From: Pseudoduganella ginsengisoli
GTDB taxonomy: Bacteria; Pseudomonadota; Gammaproteobacteria; Burkholderiales; Burkholderiaceae_D
DNA: 64,000 nt
Reading direction: 5' to 3'
Assembly (NCBI RefSeq): GCF_009720865.1
Contig: NZ_WNLA01000026.1
Coordinates: 19,486 to 83,485, forward strand
This document shows, piece after piece, positions 7,930-16,591 of this stretch. The notes under the pieces were generated by a model. The model ran no database searches and was not told the DNA's origin. It saw only the letters and a program-made list of their open reading frames with translations. Each line of letters opens with the position of its first letter. The stretch's first letter is position 1. A program made the position numbers and the translations under genes.

Positions 7930-8751
7930 TTACCGCACGATGCCGTAGGGCTGTAGCCGGGGAATCCAATGCTGTTCAAAAATCCGCTTGAACCCTGCAC
8001 TGGTAGGATGCAGCTCGTTGGTCCAGTCTGATTTGTAAGCTGGATCGGGATAGTGCCGCAATGTCCCCCGGCTATCGATGTAATGCACTTCATTGCCCGG
8101 CACATCAAATGGCGCCAGCGCTTCCACGTTCAAGCGGTCAATCAAGATCCGCATGATGCCGCAGCGCAGCGGCATGTCTTGCGGAACGTTACGGGCATTC
8201 ATGGCTTTGGCCAGCCATGGCCCGGTCTGGACCGGCCCTAATTTGAATCCCCGGTTATCCGGCGTCGGGTAGTCATAGCCATGGACGAAGATGGGCCGGG
8301 TGACGTCATCGTCGCGGTATGCCCAGCGGATATTGTGGATCAGTGCGCCCAGCGCTTCCGACACCCTGCGCAGCAATTCATCGGCGCCTTGCGGATCAAG
8401 GCAGTCCGCTGCCGACGCTGCTCCGGTGCAGTCCGGCTTCAGCGCCAACTGGTAGTCCACCGCATCATTGCCGGCGCCGCTGATATAAAACTCGGAAAAA
8501 TCATTGAAGTTCGGCGACAGCCAGTGCCGCACTTGTCCTGCATAGCGTCCCGCGCCCACATAATCCTGCAATTGCGCGCCCAGATAGCCGACCAGCCGCA
8601 CGTTGGCGTGGTCGACGGACGTACGTTTGTGGCGGACGAGGGTTTCCAGCAAATTCGTGTTCGGGTACCAGAACCACGAATCGCCAATGGCCAGCGCCGA
8701 GCAAAACTCGCCTGGTTCATCCTGGTCGCCCGGATAGTAGACTTTACCCAT
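7930..8751 (-). CDS. SGNH/GDSL-family hydrolase-like protein
   Basis: A 273-residue protein carrying the blocks of SGNH esterases: ALAIGDSWFWYP near residue 20 (block I, nucleophile Ser), a Gly in YLGAQ, YISGAGNDAVDY near 90 (block III, Asn) and WTNELHPTSAGF near 245 (block V, where DWTNELH supplies the Asp/His pair). No signal peptide is visible at MGKVYYPGDQDEPG, so it may be cytoplasmic or exported otherwise. The substrate is unknown; esterase, lipase or carbohydrate deacetylase are all possible. It is transcribed away from the iron operon promoter only in the sense of being on the same strand upstream, and the Fur promoter lies after its stop. Confidence 0.75.
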   Translation of the reverse strand: MGKVYYPGDQDEPGEFCSALAIGDSWFWYPNTNLLETLVRHKRTSVDHANVRLVGYLGAQLQDYVGAGRYAGQVRHWLSPNFNDFSEFYISGAGNDAVDYQLALKPDCTGAASAADCLDPQGADELLRRVSEALGALIHNIRWAYRDDDVTRPIFVHGYDYPTPDNRGFKLGPVQTGPWLAKAMNARNVPQDMPLRCGIMRILIDRLNVEALAPFDVPGNEVHYIDSRGTLRHYPDPAYKSDWTNELHPTSAGFKRIFEQHWIPRLQPYGIVR

Positions 8752-8811
8752 TCAGCCTCCTGTAGAAAGGCTCACAGGTTAGCTGATCCGTACCACCGGC
8801 CCCCGCACGGT

Positions 8812-9201
8812 TCAGCTTTTCTTGTACGCGCCCAGGAATTCCACGACCTTGAATTGCTCGCACACCAGCTTCATGGCCGGCGTAAATCCGCCGTTGCGGG
8901 CAAAGTGGCGCGAATGGGAAATGCGCCACGCGTCGAGCGACGGCTCGCCCTCGGCGCGGGCAAATTCTTCCGTCACTTCATCGAAACGGCACGTGGTGAC
9001 TGCCACGGTTTCCACGGTGCAGGCCGGGACGCCGTCGCCATCGAGCACGACGTCGCGTTTGCCCGGTTCCGGGATCGGGGTGCCGGCGGCAGTCAATTTT
9101 GCCAGCGGCATGCAGGTCGCGGTTTTTCTGCCGGCCAGGACCAGCAGCAGCATGTCTTCAGCCAGCATGGCCGATGCGCATTGAGACGAGGTATTCGGCA
9201 T
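8812..9201 (-). CDS. ASCH domain protein
   Basis: A 129-residue protein starting MPNTSSQCASAM at 9201, chosen because AGAGG lies 7 bp before it; an in-frame ATG at 9231 is less well supported. The pattern GRKTATC, a beta-rich middle ending VTTCRFDEVTEEFARAEGEPSLDAWRISH and a final FKVVEFLGAY is typical of the ASCH fold, a PUA-like beta-barrel suggested to bind RNA or act on nucleosides (YqfB-type amidohydrolase). The acidic EFARAEGE stretch is the family signature. Exact role unknown; probably a stand-alone cytoplasmic protein. Confidence 0.8.
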   Translation of the reverse strand: MPNTSSQCASAMLAEDMLLLVLAGRKTATCMPLAKLTAAGTPIPEPGKRDVVLDGDGVPACTVETVAVTTCRFDEVTEEFARAEGEPSLDAWRISHSRHFARNGGFTPAMKLVCEQFKVVEFLGAYKKS

Positions 9202-9426
9202 GGTGAAACCTCTGGGAGTCGGATGTTCCATTGTAGCGTTGCTTGAGCAAAAGGCAATCTTTTGCAACGCCCTGCGAGCCTGCAAGCATGTCACGGGCTA
9301 TGACGTCATGGTATCCGTAATTTTCGATAATTGCTATGTGGAAATTTAAATTGCCGTACGGAAATGAAAGGTGCTATCATAGTGATAGTTAATTGGTTTT
9401 CCGTCCACTTCGCCGAGGCCGCTGCA

Positions 9427-10788
9427 ATGTCTGCCCTGAACGCACTTCCCGTCAACAAGCATTACCTCGGCAAGGTCATGGACGTGGCCGAGACGATGGC
9501 GGTGGAAGTCATAGTCGACATCCTCGACGTGCGCGGCATGAAGCTGGTGGCCAAGGGCGCCAGGGTCACGCGCGCGCTGCAGGAAAAGCTCATCATGCAC
9601 AAGCTCAAACGCCCGTTCGAGAGCTGCGTACGGGTGCGGGACGGCGTCGATGCCAATGCCATCGTGACGATAGCCACGCGCCTGATCGATACCAGCGCGC
9701 CCGTTGCCCACATCTTGCGCGCCACCAGCACGGGCGGCTCGTCCGCGCTGGCGCACTTGTCGCGCATGGAGTTCGGCAATGCGCTGTCGCTGATGCTGAC
9801 CGTCTCTGAACGCAATGGCGCCAATGCGCTGGAACACGCGGTCCTGGTCAGCCTGCTGTCGATTTGCATGGCCAAGAAACTGGGGCTGCGCGAAGACGAC
9901 GTCACCATCGCGGGCCTGGCCGGGCTGCTGCACGATATCGGCGAATTGTATATCGACCCGGCGTATCTGGCGCGCGGCAAGCGCTTGCTGCCGCACGAAT
10001 GGTCGCACATTGTCGTGCACCCGCGCATCGGCCAGATGCTGATCGATGAACTGGGCGGTTATCCGGCCGCCGTGGGGCGCGCGGTGGCGGAACACCACGA
10101 ACGCTATGACGGCACCGGTTACCCGCGCCAGATTTCCGGCAACCAGATCAGCGCTGCGGGGCAGGCGGTGTCGGTGGCGGAAATGATTGCCGGTGTGCTG
10201 CTGAAAGACCATCCGCTGCAGCGCGCCGAACTGGCATTGAAAATCATCCCCGGCGAACATTCGCATGATTTGCTGTCCGCGATTTCCGGCGCGCTGCGTA
10301 TCGCCGGGCCGGAGCAGGGCGGCGACGTGCGCGCGCAGGGCGGGGAAAGCGTGGAGCGCCTGTTCTGGCGCATTTCAACCATCCTGGAAATCGGCAAGAA
10401 CCTGCTGGACGGTCCCGCCGCGAAATCGCCCACCACGCGCCAGCTGCTGGACGCCACGTTGACCCGCGTGCGCCACATCCAGCGCGCCTTCATCAGCACG
10501 GGGCTGGACGTCTACGTGCGCCAGCAGCCCGGGTTCAATGGCGGCTGCGATGCCTTGCTGTTTGAGCGCGAAGTGGCGTGCCGCGAATTGCAATGGCGGC
10601 TGCGCGACATTGCGCGCGACATGGCGCTGCATACGGCGACGCCCGATGAAAAAGTCGTGCTGGCGCCGCTGGTGCGCATGCTCGATGACGACCGGTCAAT
10701 GGCTGCGCCCGCGCCTGTGCAGTCCGCGCAGCCGAAATTGTTCATGCCATCCACCACTATTGCCAGCGTGCGCCGCTACGGTACCTGA
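9427..10788 (+). CDS. HD-GYP domain phosphodiesterase (cyclic-di-GMP)
   Basis: A 453-residue protein. The N-terminal 130 residues (NKHYLGKVMDVAETMAVEV) are an uncharacterised regulatory region with no membrane helix. The HD-GYP domain follows: GLLHDIGELYIDP near residue 175 contains the metal-binding HD, and HHERYDGTGYP near 225 is a complete HHExxDGxGYP motif, so catalytic hydrolysis of c-di-GMP is expected. About 150 helical residues without a recognised domain complete the protein. I prefer the ATG at 9427 (MSALNALPVN) because an upstream in-frame extension (from 9331) is low-complexity and lacks a ribosome site. It probably acts in motility and biofilm control. Confidence 0.88.
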   Translation: MSALNALPVNKHYLGKVMDVAETMAVEVIVDILDVRGMKLVAKGARVTRALQEKLIMHKLKRPFESCVRVRDGVDANAIVTIATRLIDTSAPVAHILRATSTGGSSALAHLSRMEFGNALSLMLTVSERNGANALEHAVLVSLLSICMAKKLGLREDDVTIAGLAGLLHDIGELYIDPAYLARGKRLLPHEWSHIVVHPRIGQMLIDELGGYPAAVGRAVAEHHERYDGTGYPRQISGNQISAAGQAVSVAEMIAGVLLKDHPLQRAELALKIIPGEHSHDLLSAISGALRIAGPEQGGDVRAQGGESVERLFWRISTILEIGKNLLDGPAAKSPTTRQLLDATLTRVRHIQRAFISTGLDVYVRQQPGFNGGCDALLFEREVACRELQWRLRDIARDMALHTATPDEKVVLAPLVRMLDDDRSMAAPAPVQSAQPKLFMPSTTIASVRRYGT

Positions 10789-10919
10789 CGCACTGTGGCC
10801 GGCCCAGTGGCCGCGTTTCACTCCTGCCGGACGCGGTTTCGCGCCATCACGCAACGGTTTCGTCGTATACAGGTTGCCTTAAAGGTAACGGCACGAGAGA
10901 ATGCGGCATCCTTTCATCC

Positions 10920-11996
10920 GTGCGCCTTATGATTGCCCAGAAGTTATCCCGTTTCCCGTTCCTCCGCATGGCGCGCGATTTCCGCTATGCCATGGTGTTC
11001 AATGTGGCCTGCGCGCTGGTGGTCACATATGTGCTGAAATCGGATGGCAACTTTTGGAGCAGCCTGGTGATTTCGACTTGCATCGGCACCACGGCCTTCC
11101 TGTTGATCGACGGCATCCGGCTGGCAGTGTGGGGCGAAGACGGCGATCCGAACTGGGTGGTGTTTGGCTTGATCATTGCCGCCGTTGCACCGGTGGCGCA
11201 AATGGCCGGCGGCTGGCTGGCGGGACAATTCCTCGGCTATCGGTTGCATGGCTTGTTTTCCTTTACCAGTTCCAGCGCCATCAGCAGCCTGACGATCACG
11301 CTGATCGCCGCCGCTGCCGCATCGGTATTCTTTGCGCACCGTGAAAAAGTCATGCGCGCGGAAGCGGAGCTGGCGCAGGAAAAAGCCCGCACGGAAACCG
11401 TGGCGCGCCAGGCGCTGCAAGCGCAATTGCAGTCGCTGCAGGCGCAAATCGAGCCGCACATGCTGTTCAACACACTGGCCAACCTGCAGGGCCTGATTGC
11501 CATCGACCCGCCCCGCGCCCAGCAAATGCTGGACTTGCTGATTCAATACCTGCGCGCCACGCTGACGTCGTCGCGCGCCAGCAGCAATACCCTGGAACAG
11601 GAATTCGCGCTGATGGAGGCGTATCTCGGCCTGATGCAAATCCGCATGGGCGAGCGCCTCAGTTATTCGTTTGACTTGCCGCCGGCGCTGCGCGCCCATG
11701 AAGTGCCGCCCATGCTGTTGCAGCCGCTGGTGGAAAACGCCATTGCGCACGGGCTGGAGCCAAAGATCGAAGGCGGCCACATCGCTGTCGGCGCCGCGCT
11801 GCGCGATGGTGTGCTGGCGCTGACGGTGCAGGATACGGGCCGCGGCCCGGAAGCCGGTCCTGGCAAGAAAGGCACGCATGTCGGCCTGGCCAATACGCGC
11901 GAACGCTTGCGCGCCCTATATGGCGACAACGCCAGTCTTACCCTGGAACCAGCGCAGCCTGAGGGCGCGCTGGCCCGAATTACTTTACCTGTCTGA
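10920..11996 (+). CDS. LytS-family sensor histidine kinase
   Basis: A 358-residue membrane kinase. Residues 20-140 hold about four hydrophobic helices; after a charged coiled-coil (EKVMRAEAELAQEKARTETVARQ) comes the His_kinase domain with the phospho-accepting histidine in QAQIEPHMLFNTLANLQ, then the N-box LVENAIAHGLEPK and the glycine box VQDTGRGPEAG with GLANTRERL. That is the LytS/YehU type, which pairs with LytTR regulators; exactly such a gene follows after 16 bp. The start is either GTG 10920 or ATG 10929; neither has a strong ribosome site. Signal sensed is unknown. Confidence 0.9.
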   Translation: MRLMIAQKLSRFPFLRMARDFRYAMVFNVACALVVTYVLKSDGNFWSSLVISTCIGTTAFLLIDGIRLAVWGEDGDPNWVVFGLIIAAVAPVAQMAGGWLAGQFLGYRLHGLFSFTSSSAISSLTITLIAAAAASVFFAHREKVMRAEAELAQEKARTETVARQALQAQLQSLQAQIEPHMLFNTLANLQGLIAIDPPRAQQMLDLLIQYLRATLTSSRASSNTLEQEFALMEAYLGLMQIRMGERLSYSFDLPPALRAHEVPPMLLQPLVENAIAHGLEPKIEGGHIAVGAALRDGVLALTVQDTGRGPEAGPGKKGTHVGLANTRERLRALYGDNASLTLEPAQPEGALARITLPV

Positions 11997-12012
11997 TTCC
12001 TGCCTGATTCTT

Positions 12013-12798
12013 ATGACCCTGCAAGCCATCATTGCCGAAGACGAAGCTATTCTCGCCGCCACCCTGGCCCATGCTTTGAGCCGCCTGTGGCCGGAGTTGC
12101 ACATTGCCGCGACCTGTCCGCATGGCGTGGCCGCCGTGGAGAAAACGCTGGCGCTGCGTCCCGACGTGCTGTTCCTGGATATCAAAATGCCCGGCAAGAC
12201 CGGGCTGGAAGCTGCGGAAGAATTATCGGAGCTGTGGGAAGGGGATAAACCGTTTCCGCAAATCGTGTTTGTCACGGCCTATGACGACTATGCGGTGCAA
12301 GCGTTTGAGCGCGAAGCAGCTGATTATGTGCTCAAGCCGGTCAGCGATGCGCGTCTGGCGCGGACGGTGGAGCGCCTGAAGGCGCGGCTGGCAGTCAAGG
12401 CGCCCCGTGGCGGGCTGGAAGATTTGCTGGGGCAGATGCGGGCGCTGATGCCGGCATTGCCGGCCGCGCCGGAGCGCCTGTCGGTGGTGCGCGCCGCGGT
12501 CGGCAACCAGGTCAAAATGATCCCCATTGGCGACGTCGTGTATTTTGAAGCGCTGGATAAATACGTCAACGTCGTCACGCACGATGGTGAAGCGCTGATC
12601 CGCACCAGCCTGAAGGAATTGCTGCCGCAGCTGGACGATAAAGTGTTCTGGCAAGTGCATCGCGGCACGATCGTGAATTCCACGTGCGTGCTGTCGGCGG
12701 TGAAGGATGAGGCGGGGAAGCTGGCGTTGAACATGCGCGGGCGCAGCGACAAGGTGCGCGTGAGCCCTTTGTATGCGCATTTGTTCCGGCAGATGTGA
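12013..12798 (+). CDS. LytTR-type response regulator
   Basis: A 261-residue regulator: a receiver domain with acidic pocket AEDE, phospho-acceptor Asp in VLFLDIKMPG (near residue 57), FVTAYDDYA and VLKPVSD, followed by a LytTR DNA-binding domain (residues 155-258) with YFEALDKYVNVVTHDGE and FWQVHRGTIVNS. LytTR proteins bind pairs of direct repeats upstream of target operons. The kinase partner lies immediately upstream. A convergent ABC/outer-membrane operon ends 123 bp beyond the stop, and is a plausible but unproven target. Confidence 0.9.
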   Translation: MTLQAIIAEDEAILAATLAHALSRLWPELHIAATCPHGVAAVEKTLALRPDVLFLDIKMPGKTGLEAAEELSELWEGDKPFPQIVFVTAYDDYAVQAFEREAADYVLKPVSDARLARTVERLKARLAVKAPRGGLEDLLGQMRALMPALPAAPERLSVVRAAVGNQVKMIPIGDVVYFEALDKYVNVVTHDGEALIRTSLKELLPQLDDKVFWQVHRGTIVNSTCVLSAVKDEAGKLALNMRGRSDKVRVSPLYAHLFRQM

Positions 12799-12842
12799 CG
12801 CCAGCAGGGCGGCCAACGTTTCAACGTCCGCGCCGCAAACTC

Positions 12843-12921
12843 CGTAGGGTGGGTTTTACAAACCCGCCATGTTTGCGCCGCGTTGGCGCACGCACGGCGG
12901 ATTTGAAAAATCCGCCCTACG
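12843..12921. repeat. 79-bp inverted-repeat element between convergent genes
   Basis: The element is bounded by CGTAGGG (12843-12849) and CCCTACG (12915-12921). Inside are two self-complementary halves, GGGTTTTACAAACCC and GGCGGATTTGAAAAATCCGCC-type hairpins (12896-12916). Such GTAGGG/CCCTAC palindromes are widespread REP-like elements in beta- and gammaproteobacteria. It abuts the stop codon of the barrel gene (12922) and may end transcription from both sides. Confidence 0.7.
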
Positions 12922-13935
12922 TCAAAACGCATACTGCACGTTGGCCACCATCACGTTGCGGGCAACATAGCTGGCGGCGCCACTGTAATGCCGCAAACTG
13001 GCGCTCACCAGCCAGGGCGACGCATTCCATGCCGCCCCCACTGAAGCAATCCTGCTTCCTCCATTAGCCCCCTGGCGCACCTGCCACAGCACATCCGCCG
13101 CCACTTCCAGGTCGCCGCTGGTCTGCGCCGCCCGCAGCAGCGCATTCCGCTGCCGCCCCCGCGCGGCAGTACGGTCCACCCACGCTTCTCCCAGCACGGC
13201 AAACTTGCTCTCCGTCGTCCACGTGAAGCCCGCCAGCGCCTTGCCGCCGCCATCGAAGCGCTGCCACCGTGGCGGCGCCGTGCGGCTGATTACCCACTCG
13301 TCATGCCGCTGCTGCAGCAGCACGGAGCCATGCACCTCCATTTCATCGCTGGCCACGTGGGAGAACGACACACCGCCTTCCACGCCATTGCGCTGTGACG
13401 CGCGCAGCACCGCATACTGGTCGGTGGAGCCTTGTTGGCGGTACAGCCGCACAGCCAGCGCGCCATCGCCTTTCGGCTGGTCACGCTTACCGTGCCCCGG
13501 ATTGGTCCACACCACGGTGATGGCGCGGCTGTCGTCAAATGCTTCCCATGCCACCATGGGCACGCCTTCCAGCGTGACGGGATTCAAGGCGCGCCGGTCT
13601 TCCTGCTGCACCACATCCAGCGGCCGGAATGCATAGCCGACATCCCAGCTCATGACTTTCTTGCCCACCGTGGCAAAACCGCCGCCCAGCGGGCGCTCCA
13701 GCGACAATTCATTCACGCGCAGCAGGTCGCCATCGCGGGTATCGTGCCGCGCCGTGAAAACGCCACGCAGCATATCGCGCTGCCAGCGCAGCTCACCCAT
13801 GCCGAAACTGTGCGTGGCGCTGCCCAGCGCAGTTTCGACGGACTCGGTTTGCGCCCGCAGGTATAGGGCCGTGCTGTCGTCAGCCAGCGCCGCCTGAGAC
13901 AACACCAGCAGCGCGCAAGGGATCAAAGACTTCAT
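12922..13935 (-). CDS. Outer-membrane beta-barrel-like protein, last gene of ABC operon
   Basis: A 337-residue protein with a signal peptide (MKSLIPCALLVLSQAALA) and alternating strand-like sequence ending NVMVANVQYAF, with the C-terminal Phe typical of BAM substrates. No family name comes to mind. It overlaps the LolA-like gene by 4 bp and is the fifth, distal gene of the operon 17247-12922. The combination of an ABC transporter, a LolA-like carrier and a barrel suggests delivery of a lipid or lipoprotein to the outer membrane; that is inference. Confidence 0.7.
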   Translation of the reverse strand: MKSLIPCALLVLSQAALADDSTALYLRAQTESVETALGSATHSFGMGELRWQRDMLRGVFTARHDTRDGDLLRVNELSLERPLGGGFATVGKKVMSWDVGYAFRPLDVVQQEDRRALNPVTLEGVPMVAWEAFDDSRAITVVWTNPGHGKRDQPKGDGALAVRLYRQQGSTDQYAVLRASQRNGVEGGVSFSHVASDEMEVHGSVLLQQRHDEWVISRTAPPRWQRFDGGGKALAGFTWTTESKFAVLGEAWVDRTAARGRQRNALLRAAQTSGDLEVAADVLWQVRQGANGGSRIASVGAAWNASPWLVSASLRHYSGAASYVARNVMVANVQYAF

Positions 13936-14672
13936 TGGACGTTGTTTTCGCTTCGGCTTAAATACATGGGATTGAACAGCTCATCGCCAAACTGGCGCGG
14001 CTTGCGGCTGACCGTTGCCACCAGCGTGACCCTGTTCGACTGCACTTCATCGACCAGCTTCATTTCCGTGACAGCAGGACGGCCATCGCGCTGTTCCACC
14101 TTGAAGTGCGCCTGCTTCAGCTTGCGGTCGGACGCTGCGTACAAGTCCGCATGCACGGGGCGGTAATCGCTTTTCGCCACTTGCAGCACGATGCGCTGGT
14201 AACTGAGCGACTTGCGCAGCGCCGTCAAATCCAGTTCCAGGCAAGGCATGCCGTCAACGTCCAGTTCCCGCACAACGGTACCCTGGTAATCGCCCGACCA
14301 TGTCATGCTGGCGATATCGCCGGTCGATGCCTCGCCCAGCAGCTTTTGCATGGGCGTGATGCGCATCGGCCGCGCGCTACCGGGCGCCAGCAGCCAGAAG
14401 TCGTCGCCCGACATCAGCACCTTCAAGCCGATTTCGCCGGGCGTGCGCGCCAGCACGAGCGACTTGCCGCCCGGTTTGATCAACACTTGAAAACGCTTTT
14501 CCTTATCCGGCTTGCCGCCTTTGAAGGTTTGCACCAACGTTTCCACTTGCGACGACGCATCCGGCAAGCGGTAGCTGTCGGCTTTTTTCAAGATGGCTTC
14601 CGCATCCGGCGCGGACGCATAGGCCAGCGGAACGGCCAGCAGCAGGGCGGCCAAGGCAGGGAGCTTAAACAT
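13932..14672 (-). CDS. LolA-like outer-membrane lipoprotein-sorting protein
   Basis: A 246-residue protein starting MFKLPALAALLLAVPLAYA, a good signal peptide. After it, DAEAILKKADSYRLPDASSQVETLVQ, then FQVLIKPGGKSLVLARTPGEIGLKVL and a beta-rich C-terminus fit the LolA/LolB half-barrel superfamily (outer membrane lipoprotein-sorting protein). In the family it binds acyl chains of lipoproteins in the periplasm. It is encoded between the ABC permease (8-bp overlap) and the barrel protein (4-bp overlap), the order expected for a pathway running from inner to outer membrane. Confidence 0.8.
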   Translation of the reverse strand: MFKLPALAALLLAVPLAYASAPDAEAILKKADSYRLPDASSQVETLVQTFKGGKPDKEKRFQVLIKPGGKSLVLARTPGEIGLKVLMSGDDFWLLAPGSARPMRITPMQKLLGEASTGDIASMTWSGDYQGTVVRELDVDGMPCLELDLTALRKSLSYQRIVLQVAKSDYRPVHADLYAASDRKLKQAHFKVEQRDGRPAVTEMKLVDEVQSNRVTLVATVSRKPRQFGDELFNPMYLSRSENNVQ

Positions 14673-15897
14673 GGGACAGCGCCTCCACGACAGATTGATG
14701 GGCAGCCCGGCGGCTGACGATCCACGATGCGCAAGCCGACAGCAGCGCGACGGTGACAGCTGCACCGGCATACATGGGAATGGAAACCGCAACGGCCAGC
14801 GGATAGCCATCCGTGCGGCCCGGGGGCGGCGGCATTTGCACGCCGGCCACCAGCAGGAACAGCGCGACGCCGCCTGCCAGCGCCATGCCGGCCAGCGCAC
14901 CGCCGGAACCCAGCGCCATGCCTTCCAGCGTAAACACCCGCATCACTTCGCCGGGCGTCGCACCCATGGCGCGCAAGGTGCCGATTTCACGGGTGCGTTC
15001 CAGGACGGCCATGGCCAGCGTATTGGTAATGGCGAACAGCACGATGACCAGCACAATCACGCCCAGGAAGCCGAAGATGCGGTCGTACAGGCTTTTCACG
15101 CTCAGGTAGAACATGGCTTGCTGCAGCCACGTGCGCACTTCCAGTTTGGCGCCGTGCTGCGCGCGCAATTGTTCGGCCACCGTATCGGACAGCGCCAGGT
15201 CTTTTAAATACACGCTGAGCGTGCTGACCTTTTGGGTTTGCAGCAGCGTTTGCGCCGTCGATAAATCCACCATGGCGAGGCGCTTGTCCACGTCGGCAAT
15301 GCCGGTGCTGACCACGCCCGTCACCACCACGTCAGCGGCATTGAGCGCGCCGTTGACGGTGGTGGACATCAAGGTCAGGGCGCTGCCCGGCTGTGCGTTG
15401 AGGATTTTTGCCAGGCCCTTGCCGATCACGATGCCGGGTGCGGAACCGGGTATTTGCGCGTCCAGCAATTCGCCTGCTTCACGCTTCATGAACGGACCCT
15501 TGACGACAAATTCCTGCATGGCGTCGACACCGGTGCCGAGGAAGATTTCACTTTTGTCGCCATTGCTGATCAAGCCGGAAAACTGCAGGCGCGGCAGCAC
15601 GCGCTTGACGTCTGGCCGCGCCATCAATTGCTGCGCGACGGCTTCTGGCTGTTCCAGGCCGTGTTCCAGCGGCAGGTTGTCGATGCCGTCAAATTGGCCG
15701 GGAGCGGCAACCACGAGGTGGCCCGTGTCGCGCGCACTGGCTTGCGCCAGCGATTCATACGTGTACAGCGCAAAGCCGCCGCCCAGCAGCGCAGCCGCCG
15801 TGCCGGTGGCTGTGATGGCAACCGTCACCAGCGACCGGCGGCGGTTGCGCATCGCGTTTTTCAGCGCCATCGACAGCCATTTGAATTTAGTGAACAT
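14665..15897 (-). CDS. ABC transporter permease, FtsX/LolC/MacB type
   Basis: A 410-residue permease starting MFTKFKWLSMALKNAMRNRRRSLVTVAITA. The layout is one N-terminal helix (about 20-45), a large periplasmic MacB-PCD-like domain (about 45-270) and three C-terminal helices (about 285-310, 335-360, 375-400) with LERTREIGTLRAMGATPGEVMRVF, the FtsX-fold coupling region. Type VII ABC proteins of this group drive lipoprotein release, peptide export or signalling by mechanotransmission rather than solute flux. The start at 15897 overlaps the ATPase gene by 11 bp; the longer in-frame upstream start is not needed. Confidence 0.9.
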   Translation of the reverse strand: MFTKFKWLSMALKNAMRNRRRSLVTVAITATGTAAALLGGGFALYTYESLAQASARDTGHLVVAAPGQFDGIDNLPLEHGLEQPEAVAQQLMARPDVKRVLPRLQFSGLISNGDKSEIFLGTGVDAMQEFVVKGPFMKREAGELLDAQIPGSAPGIVIGKGLAKILNAQPGSALTLMSTTVNGALNAADVVVTGVVSTGIADVDKRLAMVDLSTAQTLLQTQKVSTLSVYLKDLALSDTVAEQLRAQHGAKLEVRTWLQQAMFYLSVKSLYDRIFGFLGVIVLVIVLFAITNTLAMAVLERTREIGTLRAMGATPGEVMRVFTLEGMALGSGGALAGMALAGGVALFLLVAGVQMPPPPGRTDGYPLAVAVSIPMYAGAAVTVALLSACASWIVSRRAAHQSVVEALSHV

Positions 15898-16591
15898 GGC
15901 GTGCTCCTTCAACCAGGACGCCATCGGCGAGGCGCAGTGCGCGGTCGCAGTGGCCCAGCATGCGGTCGTCATGGGTGGCGACGAGGAACGTCGTGCCTTG
16001 CTGATGCGCCAGTTCGCGCATCAGGCTGACAATTTGCGCGGCCGTGACGGCGTCGAGGTTGGCCGTGGGTTCGTCGGCAATCACCAGTTGTGGGCGTTTG
16101 ACGATGGCGCGGGCAATGGCCACGCGCTGGCGCTGGCCGCCGGACAGCTGGTCGGGACGGTGTTCTTCCAGGCCGCCCAGCCCGACCCGTTCCAGCGCCT
16201 CGTGCACGCGGCGGCGGCGCTCGGCGGCATCCACGCCCAGCAAATACAGGGGGAATTCCACGTTGTCATACGCATTCATGACGGGCACCAGGTTAAAACT
16301 CTGGAACACGAAGCCGATGGTCTGGCGCCGCAATTGCGTGCGGCGCACGTCGTCGGCGGCAGGCAAGGGTTCGCCGCCATACAGCAGCTCACCCTTGTCG
16401 GCGCGGTCCAGCAGGCCGCACAAGTTCAGCAAGGTGCTTTTGCCGCTGCCGGACGGACCCGTGACGGCGGCGATTTCACCCCGTACGACGGCCAGTTCCA
16501 CGTCGCGCAGCGCGTGGATTGTGTTGCCGCCCAGCGTGAACGATTTGCTGATGCCGCGCAGCGACATCAATGGCTCGCCGGCGCGGCTCAC
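15887..16591 (-). CDS. ABC transporter ATP-binding protein, LolD/MacB type
   Basis: A 234-residue ATPase with all motifs: Walker A GPSGSGKST (residues 45-53), Q-loop FVFQSFNLVPVMNAYDNVEFPL, signature LSGGQRQRVAIARA, Walker B LVIADEPTANLD and the H-loop THDDRM. The Q-loop and D-loop forms match the LolD/MacB/FtsE subfamily, in keeping with the FtsX-type permease that follows. It overlaps the upstream TPR-like gene by 4 bp, so translation is likely coupled. Confidence 0.93.
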   Translation of the reverse strand: MSRAGEPLMSLRGISKSFTLGGNTIHALRDVELAVVRGEIAAVTGPSGSGKSTLLNLCGLLDRADKGELLYGGEPLPAADDVRRTQLRRQTIGFVFQSFNLVPVMNAYDNVEFPLYLLGVDAAERRRRVHEALERVGLGGLEEHRPDQLSGGQRQRVAIARAIVKRPQLVIADEPTANLDAVTAAQIVSLMRELAHQQGTTFLVATHDDRMLGHCDRALRLADGVLVEGARHVH